A stretch of 64,000 nt of DNA from an uncultured Cohaesibacter sp. (GCF_963676275.1 NZ_OY781091.1:3264775-3328774), one strand, 5' to 3'; shown: positions 6,844-18,276, counted from the first letter of the stretch. The notes: generated by a model from the letters alone, not told the origin. Numbers and translations: made by a program.

Positions 6844-8733
6844 TTATCTTTCCTCCTCGTCCCTCTTCCAGGTCTTGCCATGATTGAGCGCATTATAGAT
6901 TGAATTCAATCCCACCAAGACTCCCAGCTTGTTCGCAATCTTTCTTGCCTTTTCCTCATTTCTCTCAAAGGCAAGAGCCTTCACGAACTCGGACAACCGA
7001 CCATATGCCTGGGCGAATTCGGCTTCACGCCTTCTGATCCATTCCATTGCGGCGTCCGCTCTGTCATCAAAACTTTTGGTCAATCTGCCGAGCATCGAGC
7101 CCATCCGTTGCCCAATCCTATTCGCAGCCTTCGGCTTCCTGCGGATATGACCTATGATATGCTCCGATTGCGCCTTGTCAGCATCTGCAGGAATTGAGAA
7201 GCCTTCGCCCTTTTCGGTTCTGCCATACCGGATATGCCCGTCAACCATGCCCTCGATAACAACCAGCATAGTCTCGGCTTCGTCCCGTTTGTTCTTGGCG
7301 TCATCCCGCTTGCGTGCAGCATCCTCGAGGAGCAGGTCTGCCTTCCGCAGCTTCTCTCTGGCCGAGAGTTCCGCCCCCGCCCTGATCCTTTCAGCTTTCT
7401 TCTCGGCTTGAGTGAGCTTTTCTTCTGCCTGCTGGTCAATCTGCAGCAGCCGCTGCTTCTGCAGGATTTCCCAGTCCTGCAGCTTTCGTTCCCTGGCATC
7501 CTGTTCCTTCTTCTTTTCCTCCAGGTGGCGCTCTCTCTGTTTCTGATCTGACGCCTGACTTTCCAGTTTGGCAATGAGGGCATCGGGATTTGAAATGATA
7601 TCATCGACTGAGCCGAATTCTTCTTCCTTGCCCTTCAGCAGTGCATCTCTCAAATCCCTGTTTTTGGCTTCTTTCTGCTCTTCGTGGGAAACGAAACCAC
7701 CTACCACAAGCATCTCGATGGCCATCTTCTGCTTTGCATCCTTGCGAAGCTTCTTACCCTCGGCAGTCTCTGCGAGCCGACGAATGGCATAGATGATCTG
7801 GGCATTCTTCGATCCGGGAGGAATGGGCTTTTCGATAAGCGGAGCTGCGTCGATCCTCTCTTGGAGTTCCGCGCGCGCCTGTTCACCCTGCTCAATGGCC
7901 TCCCTGAAGGCAGCAGCCCTCGGTTCACCTCGGACAATGTTGAGGTGGCTCCGTGCAGGATCCTCAAACCATTCCCCAATAGCGTCCTGTGCCCGTTCAT
8001 ATCCGGTCTTTCCTGTTTCCGGATCCCGATGGCTCTGTATCAAGGGATGGTGTGTGCAGCGAAAAAGGGATTTTCCCTCGGCGAATCTGGCTGTCGGCTT
8101 TTCCTTGATGATCTCATAGAGCAGACCATGCAGATGGACCGACTGCTCATCCATGTCGACCCGACAATATTTGAGCATCTCACCGAATTCCTTCTGCATG
8201 AAGGCAAGGCTTTGCCCGGCAAATTCATCACATTTTCGCAAATCGAAACGGGCAATTTCTCCTTTGTCATCCAGAAATTCCAGGACAGATTCGGATGGAC
8301 AATTTTCTTCGGCGCGACAGAAATCCCGATGAACGGTCACTATGATTTCCCTTAGAGGCGGGCCAGAGTTCACATTTTCAAGCCAAGGATTTTTCGCTCC
8401 CTGGCTAGCCAACCATATTGCCTCCTTGGAACCGCGGCTTTTTCTGACTCCTTCACAATTCGAGAGAAAATTATTTTCCCGCATTTCGATTTCTTCTGCG
8501 ACAATCTTCTTTGCAATGTCATTGTTTCCAACAAGGACTCTGTTCAGATGTTGGCGCTGTTCATCGCAATGAGATGTATCGCCAATCGTGCGTGCAGCGT
8601 GTTTTAAAATCCCGGCAACATCTTTCGGAAAGATGCTTTTGAATCTCAGGACAATCGGATATTTCCCATTGGAACGCTGAATATCGGCATATGTTGATCC
8701 GATCAGCGATCTGCCATTTTTGCTCTGTGCCAT
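6844..8733 (-). CDS. MobV/Pre-like relaxase (plasmid recombination/mobilization protein), divergent active site
   Basis: A 629-residue protein. The first 220 residues resemble the Pre/MobV relaxase domain: RFKSI near the N-terminus, an N-rich segment (LNRVLVGNND), REIIVTVHRDF, and a metal-binding-like motif at 193-202 (DMDEQSVHLH). Known MobV enzymes carry HxDExxPHxH; here the first histidine is aspartate and the proline is valine, while the DE pair and the last two histidines (200, 202) remain. Such enzymes nick at oriT and lead strand transfer. A long charged coiled coil rich in E, K, R and Q (about 390-500) follows. The ATG at 8733 has GGAGG 5 bases upstream. No coupling protein or secretion genes are nearby, so any transfer would depend on a helper. 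Read-through past its 3' end would be antisense to the tracrRNA. Confidence 0.7.
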   Translation of the reverse strand: MAQSKNGRSLIGSTYADIQRSNGKYPIVLRFKSIFPKDVAGILKHAARTIGDTSHCDEQRQHLNRVLVGNNDIAKKIVAEEIEMRENNFLSNCEGVRKSRGSKEAIWLASQGAKNPWLENVNSGPPLREIIVTVHRDFCRAEENCPSESVLEFLDDKGEIARFDLRKCDEFAGQSLAFMQKEFGEMLKYCRVDMDEQSVHLHGLLYEIIKEKPTARFAEGKSLFRCTHHPLIQSHRDPETGKTGYERAQDAIGEWFEDPARSHLNIVRGEPRAAAFREAIEQGEQARAELQERIDAAPLIEKPIPPGSKNAQIIYAIRRLAETAEGKKLRKDAKQKMAIEMLVVGGFVSHEEQKEAKNRDLRDALLKGKEEEFGSVDDIISNPDALIAKLESQASDQKQRERHLEEKKKEQDARERKLQDWEILQKQRLLQIDQQAEEKLTQAEKKAERIRAGAELSAREKLRKADLLLEDAARKRDDAKNKRDEAETMLVVIEGMVDGHIRYGRTEKGEGFSIPADADKAQSEHIIGHIRRKPKAANRIGQRMGSMLGRLTKSFDDRADAAMEWIRRREAEFAQAYGRLSEFVKALAFERNEEKARKIANKLGVLVGLNSIYNALNHGKTWKRDEEER

Positions 8734-9306
8734 TGCCACCTCCATTGATCATGAAGGGGAAATGGGTCCCTGAAAAATTTCGGGAAGATTTTCTTCAAAT
8801 CAGTTCTTTTCAACCCGGGTGGATAGAGCCGGAAATGGTCGTGAGAAGCCAAGCCTCGTACTCACTAGAAGGGTGCGAAAATCCACCGGATCTTTCTCAC
8901 CCATTCTGCTCGCACAGGTTAGGACGCTGTCCTTCCCGTGACCCAACACCTGCCAGGTAAGAGGCGCCCTGCCCTCTTGCCTGGACCAATCTCCAAGCCG
9001 CTCCACGGGGGCCGAAGATGGGGCTATCGCGCCCCCTCTTGGATCACCCACTCGTCGCTGACAGGCCTTCCCGGCGGCTGGAAAGCGATCCTCTTTTCCA
9101 GACCTTTCCCGGCAAAGGAATGCAGCTCGCCGCGCCCTTCCCTTTGAACCCTGTCCTGGCGTCTTCCGACTGAGCAAAGACAAGCCCTGGGCGGTTTTTC
9201 TCTGCACTCTTTTCTGCCGTCTCCCGACCTGCTTGAGGGTCATTCCGCAAGCCCCCAATCCCCCCGTGCAGAGAGGCCAGATCCTCGGCTGGCGACAGAA
9301 TTATTG
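8734..9306. other. Non-coding stretch upstream of the relaxase gene; likely place for an oriT
   Basis: Several short overlapping frames are open on both strands, but none resembles a known protein or has a good ribosome site. Relaxases commonly act at an origin of transfer next to their own gene, so this is the first place to look. I cannot name a nick site from the sequence. A GC-rich hairpin-forming stretch lies around 9005-9042. Confidence 0.4.
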
Positions 9307-9360
9307 GCAATCCAGGATTTGCCCGGCAGGTCATGTGACGCCGGGCAAATCCTGGATTGC
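9307..9360. repeat. Perfect 21-bp inverted repeat with 12-bp spacer
   Basis: Left arm 9307-9327 starts GCAATCCAGGATTTG and ends CCCGGC; right arm 9340-9360 is its exact inverse complement. The spacer is AGGTCATGTGAC. No U tract follows on the plus strand, so it is not a classical terminator. It sits between the relaxase and the MazF-like gene and could be a transfer or replication origin element, an operator for the following gene, or a remnant of element ends. Confidence 0.9.
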
Positions 9361-9416
9361 AAATATCAAAATCCGGCAATGGCTGGCGTCAGAAACTCAA
9401 TCAACTGGAGTCATAT

Positions 9417-9956
9417 ATGACCAATTGCAATTGCATTTCTGATAAGGACAACGGGCACCAAGCCATCCAGCGGGGCGATATTGTGGCTTTTCATTTCCCT
9501 TCAGGAAAATCCGGGAAACCGGCCCAATTCTTTCCTCACCCGTGGCTTGTTCTCGACATGCAAACCCATGTCGGACAGCTCTACCTGACACTCGCCAGAT
9601 GGCATGAAGCCGGACAGCTGCCCCATCGCTTTTACGAGCTCGTTGTCAGTCAGTCCGGACAGGCAACGATCGCAGGGGTATCAGGCCCCATGCTGTTCAA
9701 TTGCCGACAACAGGTCATTGTCTCTGTTCGGCACAAAGGCTTTGCCCTCGGCCAGCATGGCTTCCCTGTCATCGGCATGGTCAACGAAAGCGAGCTCGAA
9801 CGGCTCAATGCCATACGGGCCCGCCTTCAGGCCTTTGCCGATATCAGGGCCGAAGAGCGGACCTGCCGTCAGCGCAAACCGCCATCAACCCACAGCCCCA
9901 GCAAGCGAATACCGCAACAGGAGCTGAACAGCCCCGCGGCACCTGATCAGCCCTAG
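9417..9956 (+). CDS. Possible MazF/PemK-like toxin or related nucleic-acid-binding protein
   Basis: 179 residues from the ATG at 9417 (an upstream in-frame start at 9357 lies inside the inverted repeat). The segment QRGDIVAFHFPSG and PHPWLVLDM match the start of the SH3-like barrel of MazF/PemK toxins (RGD-V-FP, then P-LVL), and the end of the domain (PVIGMVNESELERLNAIRARLQ) resembles PemK-like proteins of alphaproteobacteria. MazF toxins are ribosome-independent RNA interferases. No antitoxin gene is seen directly upstream, which is unusual, so this may be an orphan or a non-toxic relative. The last 30 residues are proline- and arginine-rich. Assignment rests on short motifs only. Confidence 0.45.
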   Translation: MTNCNCISDKDNGHQAIQRGDIVAFHFPSGKSGKPAQFFPHPWLVLDMQTHVGQLYLTLARWHEAGQLPHRFYELVVSQSGQATIAGVSGPMLFNCRQQVIVSVRHKGFALGQHGFPVIGMVNESELERLNAIRARLQAFADIRAEERTCRQRKPPSTHSPSKRIPQQELNSPAAPDQP

Positions 9957-10243
9957 TCGGAACACCACCAACAAAGGCTGGCCGGAAAAGCAATCCGGTC
10001 AGCGTCATCCACCCAACACCCTGTCATCAGATCGAGACCATCACGCTTTTCAACTGCGACCATGCCAAGAGCTGCACTGTTCGTAAAAATGGAAGGATGG
10101 TGGTGAATGGGCACTGGCTTGTTCCGCCCCCTTGATGAGGGCCGGAACAAGCCGCAGCCCGAAAAAAAACGAGGAAATCATCACTGGTCTATAGTAGCAA
10201 CATCCACGAAATCACCTTGCAACACCGCAATCAGAAGACGGAC

Positions 10244-10573
10244 ATGGAACGCATCAACGATCTGGGAGCGGACGCTATCAGGCATGCCCGTACCTCTCTC
10301 GACTATCTTGAGGAGTTTCCGCCAGACCTATACCCATCAGGCATGCTGACTGTCCTGCAAAAGGCTGTCATGAACCGCAACGTCCTGACAGAGCTCTTCA
10401 GGGAAGCTGCGACATCTATCCTTCATTCGCTGTCATGTAGTGACGTTGATCCATCGGACTTTGATGACATCAGGGCTGCACAAGATGCGCTGTCGCAGGC
10501 GTTGGAATATTCCAATCGCGTCTCAGACCTTGTTGCCACAGAAAATCTGATCCGCAAGCTCAAAAAATTCTGA
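10244..10573 (+). CDS. Small hypothetical protein of the island
   Basis: 109 residues from MERINDLGADAIRHARTS; an in-frame start at 10217 would add 9 residues. It is predicted soluble and mostly helical, with no signal peptide, membrane segment or recognisable motif. It ends with a basic tail (IRKLKKF). It is not recognised. It lies between the MazF-like gene and the serine recombinase on the same strand, 287 bp after the former, so it is probably accessory cargo or an element-specific regulator. Confidence 0.45.
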   Translation: MERINDLGADAIRHARTSLDYLEEFPPDLYPSGMLTVLQKAVMNRNVLTELFREAATSILHSLSCSDVDPSDFDDIRAAQDALSQALEYSNRVSDLVATENLIRKLKKF

Positions 10574-10974
10574 CATCAGATCCAAACCTCAACGATAGCC
10601 GGTTCTCTTCAACTGTCGTCTGCAGATTATCATATCGGAAAGCCATAACGGCCTTGATCCTGATGGATCGGGCCGATCGGTTGCGGCATGTAGAACCGGC
10701 GTCGTTAACCATGCCTTAACTAAAAATTTCTCCCTCGCCGCGAATGAACCGAACTCCCTGACATAGCCGGTCAGAAACACTGACTGCCACTTTGTCACAT
10801 GGAGAGATTGGTCGCCAATGCCTGCAAATTCAAAATCTTCAAACAGGGATACAAGCCCGGCCCATCACGGCGCGGCAAAAAGCATGCTTGTCCTGTTCGG
10901 TATCGCAAGGGCGTTGGCACGACAACAAGCTCAAGCAGACTATGAAATAGAATCAGGCAACAGGAAAAATTAAT
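10574..10974. other. Intergenic region upstream of the serine recombinase, no gene seen
   Basis: About 400 bp without a convincing coding frame. It should contain the recombinase promoter. A short palindromic TGAC..GTCA pair (around 10759-10773) is visible, but nothing else stands out. Confidence 0.4.
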
Positions 10975-12612
<1,638 letters not shown>

Positions 12613-12911
12613 TCATTGAAGTGTCATCTTTATAGAAGCCTTGCCAGATTTTTAAACCCCAAAATCGGGTTTTCCCCTCCTTTAAAAAACCATCTGGCGC
12701 GAAGTCCTTGCATGCAGCGAAAAAAGAAGGGAAAATTTCTGCCCCTCTTTCAAAGAAAAGGCCCAACTGGGCCATTTATAAAGCAAAATCCGAAAAAGCG
12801 GTGCGGCTCTTCCGGATTACCAACTTTTATTCGCAGCCACAAACTCGGGGCTCACGAGCAATACAGCCCGACATTTCCCAAACGTCTTACAACAAGCTTT
12901 CCGGGCAACTT
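12613..12911. other. Spacer between tRNA-fMet and smpB
   Basis: No gene is recognised in these 299 bases. They should hold the tRNA promoter (minus strand, right of 12612) and contain the terminator of the dapA-smpB unit. Confidence 0.5.
12750..12775 (-). terminator. Intrinsic terminator after dapA-smpB
   Basis: GGCCCAACTGGGCC (12760-12773) forms a hairpin; on the minus strand it is followed by TTTTCTTTG. Confidence 0.7.
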
Positions 12912-13394
12912 CTAGCCACGATCACGCAGCAAACGGGCCTTGTCGCGCTGCCAGTCCCGCTTTTTGGCATCCTGCCGCTTGTCATAATTTTTCTTGCCGC
13001 GCGCCACGGCAACCGCAAGCTTGGCGATACCCTTGTCATTGAAATAGAGCTTGAGCGGCACAATCGTCATGCCATCGCGCTGCACGGCCTGAGACATTCT
13101 AGCAATCTCGCGCTTGTGCAACAGCAGCTTGCGCGGGCGGCGCGGTTCATGATTGAACCGGTTGCCCTGTCCATATTCGGGAATATGGGAATTGATCAGA
13201 ACGATCTCGCCATTTTCATCGGACGCGTAGGATTCGGCAATATTGGCCTTGCCGGTACGCAGAGACTTAACCTCCGTACCGGTCAGCTGCAAGCCAGCCT
13301 CGATCACATCACCGAATTCATAATCATGTCGCGCCTTCCGGTTTTCCGCCACAACGCGGTTATTCGGATCGCTTTTCTTTTTCTTCTGAGCCAT
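12912..13394 (-). CDS. smpB: SsrA-binding protein SmpB
   Basis: 160 residues, the normal length. It starts [27 protein letters not shown] and carries the family signatures [20 protein letters not shown] and [10 protein letters not shown], with the basic C-terminal tail ([13 protein letters not shown]) that enters the mRNA channel. SmpB binds tmRNA and brings it to stalled ribosomes for trans-translation. It follows dapA by 18 bp on the same strand, so the two are probably co-transcribed. No tmRNA gene is seen in the window. Confidence 0.97.
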   Translation of the reverse strand: MAQKKKKSDPNNRVVAENRKARHDYEFGDVIEAGLQLTGTEVKSLRTGKANIAESYASDENGEIVLINSHIPEYGQGNRFNHEPRRPRKLLLHKREIARMSQAVQRDGMTIVPLKLYFNDKGIAKLAVAVARGKKNYDKRQDAKKRDWQRDKARLLRDRG

Positions 13395-13412
13395 GCAACA
13401 CAGATAAGCGCT

Positions 13413-14288
13413 TTAGATCAGACCTGCAACCTTCATTGCAGCTTCAATCTCGGCTTTTACCGTATCTGTCGCAGCCATCAGCGGCAAACGCACATTATTC
13501 TCGATCTTGCCAAGCACCGTCAGGCCATATTTGGCACCGGCCGGATTGGGCTGCAGGAACATCGCACGATGCAGCGGTGACAAGAGGTCATGCAGCTCCA
13601 GCGCCTTGTCCCACTGCCCATTCATGCAGGCATCCTGGAACTGGCTGCAAAGCTTCGGTGCCACGTTGGCGGTCACGGAAATGCAGCCATGCCCGCCTTG
13701 CGCATTGAAGCCGAGCGCGGTTGCATCTTCGCCGGAAAGCTGGATGAAATCCTTGCCCATAGCCAGACGCTGACGGGTAACCCGTACCAGATCGCCGGTG
13801 GCATCCTTGACGCCGACAATATTGGGGCAGTCCTCATAGAGCCGCGCCATCGTCTCCACGCTCATGTCGATAACCGATCTTGGCGGAATATTGTAGATGA
13901 CGAGCGGAATAGAGATGGAAGAAGCAATCGCCTTGAAATGCTCATAAAGACCATTCTGGCATGGCTTGTTATAATAGGGAGTGACAACAAGCACGCCATC
14001 AGCCCCTGCCCTTTCGGCAAACTGGGCCAGATCGATGGCTTCCATTGTTGAATTGGAACCGGCACCAGCCAGAACCGGAACACGTTTGTCAGCGACCTTG
14101 ACGCAGGATTCCACCACCTTCTTATGCTCATCATGGCTGAGAGTTGGTGATTCACCGGTCGTGCCAACGGGCACAAGACAGTGGGTACCTTCGTTAATTT
14201 GCCAGTCTACAAAAGACTCAAAGGCCTTATAATCCACGCCACTCTCATTAAAAGGAGTGATGAGAGCAGTGCAAGATCCTTTGAACAT
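13413..14288 (-). CDS. dapA: 4-hydroxy-tetrahydrodipicolinate synthase
   Basis: 291 residues, full length. It starts [19 protein letters not shown], has the [13 protein letters not shown] loop ([11 protein letters not shown]) with the conserved threonine pair, the tyrosine region VVTPYYNKP, the Schiff-base lysine in VGVKDATGD, and SGEDATALG. DapA condenses pyruvate with aspartate semialdehyde in the lysine and diaminopimelate pathway. It is the first gene of the dapA-smpB pair and is divergent from the soluble lytic transglycosylase, an arrangement common in Rhizobiales. Confidence 0.97.
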   Translation of the reverse strand: MFKGSCTALITPFNESGVDYKAFESFVDWQINEGTHCLVPVGTTGESPTLSHDEHKKVVESCVKVADKRVPVLAGAGSNSTMEAIDLAQFAERAGADGVLVVTPYYNKPCQNGLYEHFKAIASSISIPLVIYNIPPRSVIDMSVETMARLYEDCPNIVGVKDATGDLVRVTRQRLAMGKDFIQLSGEDATALGFNAQGGHGCISVTANVAPKLCSQFQDACMNGQWDKALELHDLLSPLHRAMFLQPNPAGAKYGLTVLGKIENNVRLPLMAATDTVKAEIEAAMKVAGLI

Positions 14289-14624
14289 GTCCGTTTCCTC
14301 ATATTTGCCGTGCTTTTCGCAAGCATTTTCCGTTATTTTTTAAAATTTAACCGTCATTTTACCGGTTTTTATGTATTTTCCAGCATATTGCCGGAACTTG
14401 GGTCCCATAACACCATGTTTTGCCAGCAGATGCAATCTTTCTGTCGATTCATCCCCATGGACCAGCCATTTGTGTCATGCCTGCGGGCCCCTTTCCATCA
14501 CATAGCTGTGACTAGCTGTCAATTTTGAATTGATAGCCACGTCTAAGGAATTTCTTCACCATAATTTTGCAACAATGATGTCTTGTTCTCAAAAAGCCGG
14601 TAGTTACGCACATTTTCAGACGAT
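14289..14624. other. Divergent promoter region between dapA and the lytic transglycosylase
   Basis: 336 bases without a gene. The part next to dapA (14325-14380) is AT-rich and is the likely promoter area. Nothing else is recognised. Confidence 0.45.
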
Positions 14625-16955
14625 ATGATTAGAGCCATCACCAAAGCAGCGACCACAAGCCTTTGCCTTGTAGCCTTGACGCCCCTTGCGAGTGCCCAGA
14701 CACTCCCGGACAGCGTCCCTGTGCCCAAATCCCGACCGTCTCTGAATGCGACCAATCCGGCAACGCCACCTGCCGTCGTGATCAATCTTGGCCCAACGAT
14801 TCAGCCTCCCCTTGAGGCCAATGCAGCCAATGCGGACAGTTCATCCGGTTTGCCAACCGATCAGCCGATCGTTCAGGCAAACGACATGCCGGACCAACTG
14901 CAAACGCTGCCCAAGAGCAGAAGTGCCCCGGCACTGGCAGGACAGTCCCAGCAAATTGGGCAAGCAACAGCCAGTGCCGCCCCGCAAGCATCTCAGGCCC
15001 AGCCCCCCGTTCCTGAGCCGGAAGCAGCGCTACCGACAGTCAGCCGTAATGACAATGGCATTGACGCCAAACGCGGCTCTCTGAAGCAGGCGCTTGACGC
15101 GCTGGACAAGAATGATCAGAAGCTGGCGCTGGCCATCCAGAAGGGCATGAAACCATCGCTCGACAGGACATTGCTGACCTATATCCTGATCATCGACGGC
15201 TATCACAATCTGCCAGCGAGCGAGATAAAGGCCTTTTACGATCAACATCCAGACTGGCCGAGCCATAGCCTTGTCCGGCGGCGGGTTGAAGAAGCGGTCG
15301 CCCGCGAAGCATCGCCGGGCGCGCAAATGGTGCGCGCCTTTGGCAACACCATCCCGGAATCGACCACTGCCGCAATCGATCTGGCCATCTCTCTGGCCAG
15401 CGTTGGCAACAAGACGCAGGCCGCAAAGATCATTCGCCCGATCTGGCGAGAAAATGCCCTCGACACAAAGACTGAGAGCCGCATTCTCTCCAGTCTCGGC
15501 TCCGTGCTGCAAAATTCCGACCATTTCTACCGCGCCAGCTACCTGCTCTATCGCGACAGGGCCAATGGTGCCCTGCGCCTGAAGCGCTATCTCAATGCGG
15601 CACAGACCAAGCTGATCGAGGCACGGATTTCTGTCATTCGCGAAGAACGCAAGGCAGGCGCCCTGCTCAAGGCCGTTCCTTCCTCGATGAGAACGGACCC
15701 CGGCTATATTTTCTCCGAGATCCAGTATGTAAGGCGACAAGGCAATGAGACGGCCGCCGCCGATCTGCTGCTCAAGGCTCCTCTGGATGAGGACCATCTC
15801 ATCAACCATGACGCATGGTGGGATGAAAGACGCCTGCTCGCCCGCATGATGCTCAACAAGGGCGATGCCCGTCGCGCCTACAAGATAGCGGCCCGCCATT
15901 CGGCCGAATCCGGCGTCGATTTTTCCGAAGCCGAATTTCATGCTGGCTTCTTTGCCCTGCGTTATCTCAATGATCACAAGACCGCAGCGGTGCATTTCGA
16001 GAATAGCTGGAAAAAGGCAACCCGCAGACAGGACAAGGCTCGCGGGCTCTATTGGCAGGGCCGCGCCTGGGAAGCTGCGGGAGATCGCACCGTCGCGGTT
16101 AAATTCTACAAGGCGGCTGCCAATCCGACCGTCTATTACGGCCAGCTTGCCCTTGAGGAACTGGGCGTCACCCACCTTAATCTCAGCTCACCCCCCGAGG
16201 CCAATGCAGAACAGCAGGCCCGCTTTGAGCGCCGCGATCTGGTCCGCGCAATCAGGCGCCTCAAGGCTGTCGGTCAGGAAGAGCGCGCAGGAACAATCTT
16301 CCGCCACCTTGCGCGTACCCTGTCGGATCCTTCCGAAATCGGGCTGGCGCACAAGCTGGCGCAAAGCTATGGCCTGCATCAGAATGCGGTTCAGATCGGA
16401 CAATTGGCGCTGGATCGCGACATGCCGGTCGACAAGCTTGCCTTCCCGCTGCATGCCCTGCCCATGGGCGTCAATACCAATGGTGTCGACATTGCCCTCG
16501 TCTATGCATTGACCAAGCAGGAGAGCGTCTTCAACCTGAAGGCCCGCAGCCATGCCAACGCCCGCGGCCTGATGCAGATGTTGCCAGCAACCGCCAAGAC
16601 AACGGCCCGCAAGCTCGGCGTTTCCTATTCTCTCTCGCGCATCACCAGCGACCCCAACTATGCCATTCTGCTGGGCAGCGCCTTCCTGAAAGAAAATCTG
16701 GAGCGCTTCGGAGGCTCCTATATTCTGACATTCGCGGCCTATAATGCCGGTCCGGGAAGACCGCCAGAATGGATCGAACGTTTCGGTGATCCGCGCACCA
16801 ACGAGGTCAGCGCCATCGACTGGGTCGAGCGCATTCCCTTCTCCGAAACACGCAATTATGTCATGAAGCTGATCGAGAATTTGCAGGTCTATGAAGCCCG
16901 CATTCACGATGATCCACTCGATATCAGCAAGGATCTCAAACGCGGTCAGCCATGA
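14625..16955 (+). CDS. slt: Soluble lytic murein transglycosylase
   Basis: 776 residues. A signal peptide (ITKAATTSLCLVALTPLASAQ) is followed by a proline/alanine-rich linker (to about 135), a long alpha-helical superhelical domain, and a C-terminal SLT domain. The catalytic glutamate is in ALTKQESVFNLKA, followed by NARGLMQMLPATA and YNAGPGRPPEW. These enzymes cleave the MurNAc-GlcNAc bond in the periplasm and form anhydro-MurNAc ends. The linker is longer than in the enterobacterial protein. Divergent from dapA; no clear operon partner follows, with 116 bp to the hydrolase gene. Confidence 0.93.
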   Translation: MIRAITKAATTSLCLVALTPLASAQTLPDSVPVPKSRPSLNATNPATPPAVVINLGPTIQPPLEANAANADSSSGLPTDQPIVQANDMPDQLQTLPKSRSAPALAGQSQQIGQATASAAPQASQAQPPVPEPEAALPTVSRNDNGIDAKRGSLKQALDALDKNDQKLALAIQKGMKPSLDRTLLTYILIIDGYHNLPASEIKAFYDQHPDWPSHSLVRRRVEEAVAREASPGAQMVRAFGNTIPESTTAAIDLAISLASVGNKTQAAKIIRPIWRENALDTKTESRILSSLGSVLQNSDHFYRASYLLYRDRANGALRLKRYLNAAQTKLIEARISVIREERKAGALLKAVPSSMRTDPGYIFSEIQYVRRQGNETAAADLLLKAPLDEDHLINHDAWWDERRLLARMMLNKGDARRAYKIAARHSAESGVDFSEAEFHAGFFALRYLNDHKTAAVHFENSWKKATRRQDKARGLYWQGRAWEAAGDRTVAVKFYKAAANPTVYYGQLALEELGVTHLNLSSPPEANAEQQARFERRDLVRAIRRLKAVGQEERAGTIFRHLARTLSDPSEIGLAHKLAQSYGLHQNAVQIGQLALDRDMPVDKLAFPLHALPMGVNTNGVDIALVYALTKQESVFNLKARSHANARGLMQMLPATAKTTARKLGVSYSLSRITSDPNYAILLGSAFLKENLERFGGSYILTFAAYNAGPGRPPEWIERFGDPRTNEVSAIDWVERIPFSETRNYVMKLIENLQVYEARIHDDPLDISKDLKRGQP

Positions 16956-17071
16956 TACATGCAGAGCAATTGACGCAAGCGCTTGCCTAAGGGAAAATAT
17001 CCTGTAAAAAATAACAGGGTGTCGCCACATTCGCGTGCCAGACATCCTGTTTCGCAAGCCCTTGTCCGGAA

Positions 17072-18097
17072 ATGGCCCTTATGCATCCCACTGTCAAACG
17101 CTTTGAAATCACGGCCAGAGATGGCCTGATCCTGCGTGGAGAAGTCTTCGGCGACCGCGCCTCTTCAGCGACACCGGTTCTGTGTCTGCCCGGTCTTACG
17201 CGGACCAGTCGCGACTTTCACCCCCTTGCCGAACGGCTGTCAAAAGACCCGGACCATCCCCGCTTCGTCATGGCGCTCAACAGCCGCGGGCGCGGCCCGT
17301 CCGACTATGACGGCACGCCGGAAAATTACAATGTCATCACCGAGGCAAAAGACGCAATCGATGCCCTTGCCGCAGCAGGATTACCAGAAGCCATTATCCT
17401 TGGCACCTCGCGTGGCGGATTGCTGATGCTGGCCATTGCGGCGATACAGCCGAAACTGATCGCCGGAGCCATTTTCAACGATATCGGCCCGGTGATTGAC
17501 ACCATGGGGATTGCCCGCATCAAGACCTATCTGACACGCTCCGAACCGGTCAGAAGCTGGCAGGATGCGGTGGAATATTGCAAGACGGCCAACCACAAGC
17601 ATTTCTTCGGCCTTGACACAAAGGATTGGGAGCGGGTCGCGCATATGACCTTTCGGGATGAAAATGGCCGCCCCGTCAGCGATTTCGATCCCTATATTGC
17701 CAAGGCGCTTGAAAATGTCGATCTGAGTGGCTCGACCATTGATCTCTGGCCGCAATTCATGGCGCTTTCCCATTGTCCCATGCTGGTGCTGCGCGGGCAA
17801 ACATCCGATATTCTGCCTGCGTCAGTCGCCCGCGAGATGGCAGCCCGCCATCCTGACTGCCAGCTCCATGAAGTCAAAAATCAGGGCCATGCCCCCCTCT
17901 TCATCTTCGATGAACTCAATGACCGCATCGCGGCCTTTCTGGCAGAAGTGGATCAGAAGCGGAGCGACCGGATGCCCCATACCGAGCCAGCATGGCTGTC
18001 GGAAGAGGAAATCAGCTATATTGTGCCTCCCGAAAAGCCCAAAGAAGCCTCGGAAGAAGAGCTGTTGCATGATCCGCTGGCCGGTCTACCGATCTGA
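17072..18097 (+). CDS. Alpha/beta hydrolase
   Basis: 341 residues. It shows the alpha/beta hydrolase pattern: VLCLPGLTRTSRDFHPLAE (oxyanion loop), the nucleophile elbow GTSRGG, and a C-terminal histidine in VKNQGHAPLF. The charged C-terminal tail (about 290-341) is not part of the fold. Rhizobiales genomes carry close relatives annotated only as alpha/beta hydrolases, so no substrate is proposed. It has no signal peptide and is expected in the cytoplasm. It lies between slt and the TPP riboswitch and does not look linked to either. Confidence 0.85.
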   Translation: MALMHPTVKRFEITARDGLILRGEVFGDRASSATPVLCLPGLTRTSRDFHPLAERLSKDPDHPRFVMALNSRGRGPSDYDGTPENYNVITEAKDAIDALAAAGLPEAIILGTSRGGLLMLAIAAIQPKLIAGAIFNDIGPVIDTMGIARIKTYLTRSEPVRSWQDAVEYCKTANHKHFFGLDTKDWERVAHMTFRDENGRPVSDFDPYIAKALENVDLSGSTIDLWPQFMALSHCPMLVLRGQTSDILPASVAREMAARHPDCQLHEVKNQGHAPLFIFDELNDRIAAFLAEVDQKRSDRMPHTEPAWLSEEEISYIVPPEKPKEASEEELLHDPLAGLPI

Positions 18098-18186
18098 CCG
18101 ATGCTGGCCCGATTGGCGGTTCAATTTGTTGCGCCCAAATCGATGAGGCCGATTGAAATCCGCAAACATTACCCCTAATATGCCGC

Positions 18187-18276
18187 CTGTCCCGGGGTGC
18201 CTGAAACAGGGCTGAGATGCAGTTGCTGCGAACCCGTCGAACCTGATCCGGATCACACCGGCGGAGGAAGAGACGA
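18187..18276 (+). promoter_or_regulatory. TPP riboswitch (THI element)
   Basis: The conserved blocks are all readable: CCGGGGTGCCTG (18192 onward), GGCTGAGATG (18210-18219), ACCCGTCGAACCTGATCC (18232-18249), GGATCACACCGGCGGAGGAA. This RNA binds thiamine pyrophosphate and represses the gene after it. The thiB start codon lies about 160 bp downstream, and thiB carries its own GGAGGA ribosome site. Confidence 0.95.

Noticed and set aside
8800-9379. Open frames on the minus strand (8800-9258, 9044-9379)
   Set aside because: No ribosome sites, no protein-like pattern, and heavy overlap with each other; left as non-coding.
15030-16175. 381-codon minus-strand frame inside slt
   Set aside because: Antisense shadow of a clear transglycosylase gene.
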